64,000 nucleotides of DNA from Microvirga aerophila (GTDB taxonomy: Bacteria > Pseudomonadota > Alphaproteobacteria > Rhizobiales > Beijerinckiaceae), in NCBI RefSeq assembly GCF_003332305.1, contig NZ_QOIO01000020.1, positions 45,415-109,414 on the forward strand, written 5' to 3'. Of the stretch, positions 58,080 through 64,000 are shown one piece after another; within the stretch, counting starts at the first letter, position 1, and each line of letters starts with the position of its first letter. A model generated the notes under the pieces. The model ran no database searches and was not told the DNA's origin. It saw nothing but the letters and a program-made list of their open reading frames with translations. A program made the translations under genes and the position numbers.

Positions 58080-58556
58080 ATGATGTCCTCTATACCCTTC
58101 GTTCTCCGCCGCCTCACCGCTGCTGACGTTGGGCTTGTTCGCAAGCTGAACGTGCTGTTCGGTGAAGCCTTTACAGACCCTGACACCTATGGGGCCGAGC
58201 CGCCGAGTGATGCCTACCTGAAGGGTCTGCTCGGGAAAGAGCATGTTGTCGCCCTTGCGGCATTGACAAGCGAGGAAGTCATCGGCGGCCTTGTCGCCTA
58301 TGAACTCGACAAATTCGAGAGGGCACGGCGGGAGCTGTATATCTATGACCTTGCCGTGAGCGCGGAACATCGACGCCAAGGCGTCGCGACCGCCCTGATC
58401 GAACACTTGCGCGAGATTGCCGCCCGACGCGGCGTTTGGGTAATTTACGTTCAGGCTGATTACGAGGACGATCCGGCCATCGCCCTCTACGATAAGCTCG
58501 GGATGCGAGAGGAGGTGCTGCATTTCGACATCCGGGTTGAAACAGACCCACCCTAG
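58080..58556 (+). CDS. GNAT acetyltransferase of the AAC(3)-I type
   Basis: 158 residues. The acetyl-CoA loop is in AVSAEHRRQGVATALIEHLR, and the stretches VIGGLVAYELDKFERARREL, YIYDLAVS and VIYVQADYEDDPAIALYDKL are very like known aminoglycoside 3-N-acetyltransferases of class I (AacC1). Full length for the family, with the C-terminal GMREEVLHFDI. Whether it inactivates gentamicin-type drugs or has another amine substrate cannot be told from sequence; environmental homologues are often not resistance genes. Confidence 0.8.
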   Translation: MMSSIPFVLRRLTAADVGLVRKLNVLFGEAFTDPDTYGAEPPSDAYLKGLLGKEHVVALAALTSEEVIGGLVAYELDKFERARRELYIYDLAVSAEHRRQGVATALIEHLREIAARRGVWVIYVQADYEDDPAIALYDKLGMREEVLHFDIRVETDPP

Positions 58557-58598
58557 CAGGACAAAACCTACAATGCCCTCAAGAGGTCGAGGCATCGC

Positions 58599-58700
58599 AT
58601 GAAACTGCATGTGGTCCATTTCCTCGCAATACTATCGACAGCGCTCGCCTTCATTCCGGCGGGGGCTGATTGCCATGATCTCCTGGGATGCGTAGCCTGG
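58599..58700 (+). pseudogene. possible N-terminal remnant of a small membrane protein gene
   Basis: From ATG 58599 the first 25 residues form a good hydrophobic leader (MKLHVVHFLAILSTALAFIP), like the start of small DUF1772-type membrane proteins I recall, but the following sequence loses any membrane pattern and runs into the DUF4105 gene on the other strand. I take it as a fragment. Confidence 0.35.
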
Positions 58701-58883
58701 GCTCTTCAAGTCTCGCAAGTCGAATGCATTCGAGCGTGGTGCCGATCGTTGCGGGAAAAGCTGAATGACCTCCCGGGTGCGCTCCATGGATATTGCCGTT
58801 GTCTTGCAGGGCAGGAATCCGAGTTCAAAGTCCCCGCAGTCCCTCGCAAAGCAGAGTGTCCGACGTGTCGATGGCGGAACACG

Positions 58884-59930
58884 TCAGCGCGGAACCGTCG
58901 GCGGGACTGCGCGGATGCGCTGCGAGAAATCGGGAACGTTATTCGCCGCCTGCGCCGCCTCGTTGATCAGGGAGCGGCGCCGCAGCTCGTCGAAAGGTAG
59001 CGTCGTCTCGACTCGACCCGAGTGGTAGAGATAGCTGTCGATCAGACCGTTGAAGAGATGGCGTATGTCGAACCGGCCCTCCCTGCCGGCGGCATTGGCG
59101 TAACGGATGATATTGATCGTGCAGCTATTGCTCAGCAGGTGATAGAACTCCGGGTGATCGGCGAGCTCGTTGATCCGCCCGAGGTAAACCAGCAAGAGCC
59201 GACGTGCATCGTCGGCCGAGGTGTTCAGGCGGTAAAGGTACACCATCTCGTTGCGGTGACTGGTGCGCACGCCGACGAGGTCGTGCTCGTCGCCCACCAC
59301 ATAGATGAGTTCGAATTGCTTGAAGAGGGACGCGAGGGGATTGAAGCCCTCGCCGACTTCCGGCCGTGTCTCGATGGAGATGCTCAGCGGCGGCGCGTTA
59401 TCAAAAAGGAAGCTCAGGAAGGTGTGCCCGACCAGCCCCTCGCTCCAGTAGGAGATGTAGAAGTCGAGGCCGGTCAGATGGAATAGCACCACCTCGCGCT
59501 CCTCGTACCGCACCGTGAAATCATTGACGCTCCGATATTCGAAGTTGCGCACCCCGGTGAGGTGCACTCGGTCGCCGTCGATGGAGGCCCTCGGCATGAC
59601 CGCGACCTCCGGCCGCCAGGGACGATCATGCGAGGGAGGGATAGTTACCCACCATGCAACCACGCACAGGAACAGCGCCATTACGACCGCAGACATGCGC
59701 CGCTGGCGCGACAGCCAGATAGCCCAGACCGCAAACGCCGCGAAGGCCGCTGCCAGTCCCAGCCACAGCCCGGCCCACGGCAGGTCCGAGTAGTAGATCG
59801 CCAGGGTGCTCCATGTGACGAGCACCATCCAGAACAGGAGCCGAACCCCTGCAGTAAGGAAGCTAAAGGCCCTGGACGGGAACACACCGTATGACCTCGA
59901 ATGGAGTTCCACGTTTGCACCTGCTGTCAA
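58884..59930 (-). CDS. DUF4105 (Lnb N-terminal periplasmic domain) membrane protein
   Basis: 348 residues. Three hydrophobic segments near residues 22-110 (LLFWMVLVTWSTLAIYY, AAAFAAFAVWAIWLS, VVMALFLCVVAWWVTI) anchor a periplasmic domain that starts with RNFEYRSVNDFTVRYEEREV. The domain contains GHTFLSFLFDN and LLSNSCTINIIRY, the His and Cys region of the DUF4105/Lnb family, which is thought to be a papain-like amidase or protease acting on lipoproteins or envelope proteins. Activity here is inferred from the family. Confidence 0.8.
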   Translation of the reverse strand: MTAGANVELHSRSYGVFPSRAFSFLTAGVRLLFWMVLVTWSTLAIYYSDLPWAGLWLGLAAAFAAFAVWAIWLSRQRRMSAVVMALFLCVVAWWVTIPPSHDRPWRPEVAVMPRASIDGDRVHLTGVRNFEYRSVNDFTVRYEEREVVLFHLTGLDFYISYWSEGLVGHTFLSFLFDNAPPLSISIETRPEVGEGFNPLASLFKQFELIYVVGDEHDLVGVRTSHRNEMVYLYRLNTSADDARRLLLVYLGRINELADHPEFYHLLSNSCTINIIRYANAAGREGRFDIRHLFNGLIDSYLYHSGRVETTLPFDELRRRSLINEAAQAANNVPDFSQRIRAVPPTVPR

Positions 59931-59966
59931 ACCTTCGAGCAGCCCAGGGGCCGCCTGCGAAGGACC

Positions 59967-61370
59967 CTACTTGGGCAACGTATTCTTGTAGATCTTGCCA
60001 TCCTTCATGATGATGAGGAAATTCCGGTCTGGATCCGCGACGAGATCAAGGTTTTCCAGAGGATTGTTCTCGACTAGCAGCAGGTCCGCCAACGCGCGCT
60101 CTTCCACAACACCGAGCTTGCCGGGATAGGGATTGATGAAGCCGGATAGCGCCATCAGCTCGCCATTGTCGGCCGTTGCCATCCTGAGCACCTCAGCAGG
60201 CGTATACCATCGGGCTAGCACGACCAGCGCGGCACCCTGTCGGCCTGCCGCTTCTGCATCGCCAAGGATGTCGGCGCCGAAAGCCGTCCTCACATTGTAT
60301 TTCTTGGCGAGCCGATAGGCGTTGTCGGTGCCTTCGAACACCTGAACGGCCCGTTGCCGCGACGCAGCCGGCATGTGCGCGGACATGTGCGTGTCATAGG
60401 TCAGCGGTTGTAGGCTCCACCAGACACCTTTCTCCGCCATTAACCGAACGGTTTCCTCGTCAGCAAGGTGCCCGTGCTCGATGACCTTGACGCCCGCGTG
60501 GATTGCCATTTGGATCGATCGCGGATGGTAGGCGTGGACGGTAACGTAGGTGCCCCAGTTCTCGGCCGCCTCGACCGCGGCCCGCAGCTCCGCTTCCGTG
60601 TACTGGGTCGACTCGATCGGATTGTGGGGCGGTGAGCTCACGCCGCCGCCGGCCATGAGCTTGATCTGGCTGGCTCCTAGCCTCAGTTGCTCGCGCACCC
60701 GCAACCGGACCTCATCGCGGCTGTCGGCGATGGCGGAGATCCCTTGGGCTTCGGTATAGCTCAGCGGTCCTCCTGGCTTGCGCGGCAGTTCAAAGAGGAA
60801 GCGGAAATCGCCATGGCCGGAGGTCTGGGAGATGAACGCGCCGGAGGGATAGATCCGCGGTCCGATCATGACGCCTTCGTCGATGGCGCGCTTGAGCCCG
60901 AACACGGGCCCGCCAAGGTCGCGGATGGTGGTAAAGCCCCTCATCAGGGTGGCTTTGGCCTGCCGGGCCGCCAACAGGGTGAGATAGGAGGGCTCGGCGG
61001 TCATCAGGACCAGCTGGGGTGTGGCGGCCATGAAGGCATGCCAATGAGCGTCAATGAGACCCGGCATCAGCACGCGTCCACCCGCCGCGATGATTCGAAC
61101 ATCCGTATTGGCCTCGACGGAGATCGGCTCCGCGGATATGCACTCGATGATGTTGCCCTTCACCAGCACATGGGTGGGAGTCGACAGCGTTGTGCTCCTC
61201 CCGTCGAAAATCCGAACGTTCTCGAAGAGCGTCGCCTTGATGCGGGCTGGAGGAGGCGATTGGGTCTGCGCCGTAGCGGCTGGGCTATATCCGACGGACA
61301 GGATCCCGGCTATCTTGAACAACCGGATTACCGTGCGCTTCAGGTTCTCAACGGTTACCGTGCCGGACAT
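59967..61370 (-). CDS. amidohydrolase family protein (imidazolonepropionase/prolidase-like)
   Basis: 467 residues from ATG 61370. N-terminal hydrophobic segment and Ala-rich cleavage region (SPAATAQTQ) suggest export. Metal-dependent hydrolase fold: the HxH motif in GLIDAHWHAFMA, Lys in QIKLMAGGGVSSP, His in VHAYHPRSIQ and VIEHGHLADEE, and Asp in TAFGADILGD. The C-terminal ADLLLVENNPLENL closes the beta sandwich. Family members hydrolyse cyclic amides, peptides ending in proline or N-acyl compounds; substrate unknown. Converges with nothing; it follows the TPR gene in the same direction. Confidence 0.88.
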   Translation of the reverse strand: MSGTVTVENLKRTVIRLFKIAGILSVGYSPAATAQTQSPPPARIKATLFENVRIFDGRSTTLSTPTHVLVKGNIIECISAEPISVEANTDVRIIAAGGRVLMPGLIDAHWHAFMAATPQLVLMTAEPSYLTLLAARQAKATLMRGFTTIRDLGGPVFGLKRAIDEGVMIGPRIYPSGAFISQTSGHGDFRFLFELPRKPGGPLSYTEAQGISAIADSRDEVRLRVREQLRLGASQIKLMAGGGVSSPPHNPIESTQYTEAELRAAVEAAENWGTYVTVHAYHPRSIQMAIHAGVKVIEHGHLADEETVRLMAEKGVWWSLQPLTYDTHMSAHMPAASRQRAVQVFEGTDNAYRLAKKYNVRTAFGADILGDAEAAGRQGAALVVLARWYTPAEVLRMATADNGELMALSGFINPYPGKLGVVEERALADLLLVENNPLENLDLVADPDRNFLIIMKDGKIYKNTLPK

Positions 61371-61554
61371 CGCATGGCACTCCCCACCTAGGCGGTGTGG
61401 GAGGATACCAAGCGGAGGTCCGCCGACGAATGACAGCCAATAGTACCTATCACAGGTATGCCGAACTTCCGTGGAGGTCAGTAAGCAGACCTTCGGACAC
61501 CTCCTCATGCTCCTACCGGGTTTGACCCACCTCTGACAGCCGAGCATTTTTCCT

Positions 61555-63158
61555 TCACCGACTCAGGAAGGCACGAGCGTGCTCAACTTCTGCCAAACCC
61601 GGTTGAGCTCGTGCCGCAACCTCAAGCAGGTGTGAATAATGCCGCTGCGCCCCGACACCATCGCCGCCCAACTCAGCCGCCCGCGCAGCGCCATAGGTGG
61701 CGCGAAAGCGGCCGGGCTCCGTCTTCTGGACAGCTTCATACTCGCGCTGCGCCTCAGCGTAGCGGGCCATCATCAGCAGCATCTCCCCCAGTTGCTCGCG
61801 GGCGGGGAGGAGCGGCCCAGGGGGCACTGGATGCTTGTCCGTCCGCTCCTCGCGCTCAGCCGCCTCCCGCATGGTGGTGACCGCCAGATCATGCTGGCTT
61901 CGTGCAAAGGCATTCCAGGCTTCGGCAGCAAGACGCAGGATCTCCGTCTGCTCCGCCCAATAGGCATCGCTCCCGCGTAGAGCCGCCGCCGCCGCCTTCA
62001 GCGCGTCAATGTCAGCGACCGCTGCATCCGAACGCCCAGCCCGAGCCGCGCCCACCGCACGCGCGAAGTGCGTGTTTACGACCACCAGCGGTGCCGTTTG
62101 CTGGCCCGGCGTGAGAGCCGCCGCTTCCTCCCATGCCCCGCGTTCGAGGGCAAAGCGGGCCGGCATCACCGTCAGGGCCCAGGCAAAATCGGAGCCGGCG
62201 CTATCCACGAGGCAAAGCGCGCCAAGTCGGCGACCACGCGCCGCGCGGACTCAATCTGCCCGGTCTGGAGATAGCCATACACCATGTAGTCCAGCGCATG
62301 AATCTCGTCGAAAACGGCCTGCCGCGCCCGCGCCGTCTCCGCAGAGCGGCGGTTGGTCTCGATCGAGTCCTCCCAGCGTCCAATCCTGGTGAAGATGTGG
62401 GAGGGCATGTGCAGCGCGTGCGGGGCGTCCGCTGCAATCTCGGCGTAGCGCTCAGCTGCGGCCACCCCGCGCCCCGCAAGAGCGGGTGTGTCATAGGTGT
62501 GGATCAAGTAGTGAGCAATGCCAGGATGCTGCGGCTGCCGCGCCCACGCACGCTCCAGGATCTCGGCGGCGCGCATCTGGCGCGCGTAGGTCTTGTCCGT
62601 CGGGGACGCTGCCATTGCCAGAGCGAGGGCGTAGTGGATGCCAACCTCCGGGTCGTCGGAGAAGCGCTCGTACAGTCGGCCCATCGCCTGCTCATAGCGC
62701 TCCAGACGGGATCTGTGCGTCGCCGGGTCCTCATTGCCGTAAAGCTCGGAGAGGGCATCGATGAAGCCTGCCTCGCGCTCGTTTCGGGCGCCGATCCGCC
62801 GTGCTTCCGCGAGCAAGGTGCGCCCTTGCCGGAGGTTTGCGGCCGTGGTGACCGTGAAGGGATTCACCAAAAGGGCCATGGCCTCGCCCCAGTATGCCAT
62901 GACACAGGTTGGATCGCGCTCGCGCACCTGCCGGAAGGCGTCGCCGGCGGCTTGGTACCAGAACGAGTGCTGCAGCTTCATCGCCTCGTCGAAGGCCGCC
63001 TGCGCCTCGGGTGTGCAACTAACAGCAAAGTGAACTTCACCGAGGGTCGCGGCGCCTGGGGAGGCACCCTGTGCGTGGTTATGATGTTGAGTCTGTCCAT
63101 ATGCCGGGCAGAGCACGAGACCCAGGGCCACCGCCCACAAGCTGGTCTTTACTGGCAT
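61555..63158 (-). pseudogene. tetratricopeptide-repeat protein, one frameshift
   Basis: From ATG 63158 (signal peptide ending CPAYGQ) the first frame gives TPR-like helices (FDEAMKLQHSFWYQAAGDAF, HYLIHTYDTPALAGRG, HALHMPSHIFTRIGRWEDSI) and stops after PILPGP near 62172. The next frame, starting near 62205 (AGSDFAWALTVMPARFALER), continues the repeats to 61555 with AREQLGEMLLMMARYAEAQR. One base lost or gained near 62190-62210 explains it. The whole would be about 530 residues, a periplasmic TPR protein of unknown role. Sequencing error is possible. Confidence 0.8.
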
Positions 63159-63221
63159 CGCTCCCTCCCTGCCGGAGGACCCGATTGGGTGCCCGGCCTC
63201 ATCAGCGAATTCCCAGCCCAA

Positions 63222-63635
63222 CTAACCATACGCCCAGCCTGACTCGGCATCAACGACTCTGCTCGACTACGCTAATTCCGTTGAGTGCACACTGCCGGCT
63301 CAGTCGGAAAATCCAACGGGAAAATAAGTCTTGCGCCATCGGCGGAAGGTCGCCTGGCCTGGCGATCCGCAGCATGGGAGAGTTCCTAAGAGTTCCCGTA
63401 GCGGTTTCATACGCGAGCTACGAAAGTGCCGCTTATGGCACACGCGGGACGCTAGCCCGAGGGCAGCAATCCTCACGTAACCAGACATTCCGAAAAGTGA
63501 ATGGACTTCACTGCCTGACCGATGCTGTTGAAAAACTCTGCCGGTTGAGCCGCTGGGTGCCCGGCTCTCACTTCTTAACGGCTGGGGTGAAGGTGATCGG
63601 AACCTGAGGCCGCGGGCCTCAGCCCGTCACCTCGC
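63222..63635. other. intergenic stretch before the transposase remnant
   Basis: About 410 bases without a convincing gene. A perfect eight-base hairpin (63604-63611 with 63615-63622) lies close to the transposase stop codon and may act as its terminator or be part of the insertion sequence end. Confidence 0.5.
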
Positions 63636-64000
63636 TCAGGCGGCCGCTGCTGCGGTCAGCCGAGCCATGCGCCGGAGGTTCTGGACCATGGCGACCAGGT
63701 GGAACTCGTCCCTAGCCCCCGTCAGTCCGCGCAGACGCATGCGCTCGAACCGCAAGGTCGTCTTGAGATGAGCAAATAGCATCTCGACCTTCTTCCGCTC
63801 GTTCCGCGAGGTCGCGAACTGCGGCGTTCCGGCCAACTGACGCGTTTGATCGCGCGCCTCTTCATGGACACTGCGCAAGACGTTGCGGGATGCCATCATG
63901 AGCGCTGTCGGTACGCGCCACCGTGTAGTTGCGCCGGAACTGCCTCAGGATCTTGCCTGCCGGACAGGTATAGTGGTCCAGCTCCGGATCGAAGGCGAAG
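63636..64000 (-). mobile_element. transposase remnant (IS1182/DDE type), cut by the window end
   Basis: The minus strand from the window edge reads AFDPELDHYTCPAGKILRQF and then, in another frame, VHEEARDQTRQLAGTPQFAT, ERKKVEMLFAHLKTTLRFER and GARDEFHLVAMVQNLRRMA, the C-terminus of IS1182-type DDE transposases. The Cys-rich stretch normally found between these parts is missing and the frame changes near 63900, so this copy has an internal deletion and is inactive. Confidence 0.8.

Noticed and set aside
63071..63607. A plus-strand frame of 178 codons near the window end
   Set aside because: It begins antisense to the TPR gene and continues through noncoding sequence without any domain or ribosome site.
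1..64000. CRISPR array
   Set aside because: No regularly spaced direct repeats were seen; the only tandem repeats are within the RTX protein.

Overview
The window looks like a chromosomal segment of an alphaproteobacterium of the Hyphomicrobiales (Rhizobiales), probably near Methylobacteriaceae (Microvirga or Methylobacterium type). The clues are a high-GC genome with dense gene packing, a GcrA cell-cycle regulator, an HWE-family histidine kinase, the alphaproteobacterial phoR-pstSCAB-phoU-phoB order, and the long tandem-domain dCTP deaminase. The genus is an inference.

Layout. 1-7.5 kb is accessory: the 3' part of an RTX surface or secreted protein with unusual tandem repeats, a methyltransferase-like gene, a CelD-like acetyltransferase broken by a frameshift and carrying a small palindromic element, and small membrane or secreted proteins. 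7.8-14 kb holds metZ, a frameshifted gamma-glutamyltranspeptidase, an MFS transporter and a lytic transglycosylase. 14.3-21.4 kb is a cobalamin block (cobC, cbiB, btuB with a cobalamin riboswitch, a btuF-like binding protein, cobQ, cobU). 21.4-24.1 kb holds an HWE kinase and a YbhN-like membrane protein. 24.2-30.9 kb is the phosphate-starvation locus with a Pho box before pstS. 31-38.6 kb holds gcrA, argD-argF-hslO, argE, apaG, a CDP-alcohol phosphatidyltransferase and dcd. 38.6-43.7 kb is a GntR regulator divergent from a four-gene ABC importer and a fumarylacetoacetate-hydrolase-family enzyme. 44-53 kb holds TauE, TerC, DUF2076, BI-1, an ECF sigma and anti-sigma pair, DUF4112, a D,D-carboxypeptidase, a phosphodiester glycosidase, a hemerythrin-like protein and dodecin.

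A tRNA-Gly(CCC) at 53.2 kb marks a change of character. After about 1 kb without a clear gene come a haem peroxidase with one in-frame amber codon, a heavily decayed alpha/beta hydrolase, a LysE exporter, an AAC(3)-I-like acetyltransferase, a DUF4105 membrane protein, an amidohydrolase, a frameshifted TPR protein and a transposase remnant running off the window. This 11 kb looks like an eroding accessory region beside a tRNA.

Five genes read as interrupted (CelD-like, ggt, peroxidase, hydrolase, TPR). Single-base frameshifts may be sequencing errors, but the hydrolase carries several lesions and is a true pseudogene. The strongest unusual observations are the 96-bp palindromic insertion that keeps a reading frame open, the RTX-linked repeat domain of about 36 residues, the single amber codon directly before the distal-histidine motif of the peroxidase, and the uncharacterised GntR/ABC/FAH locus.
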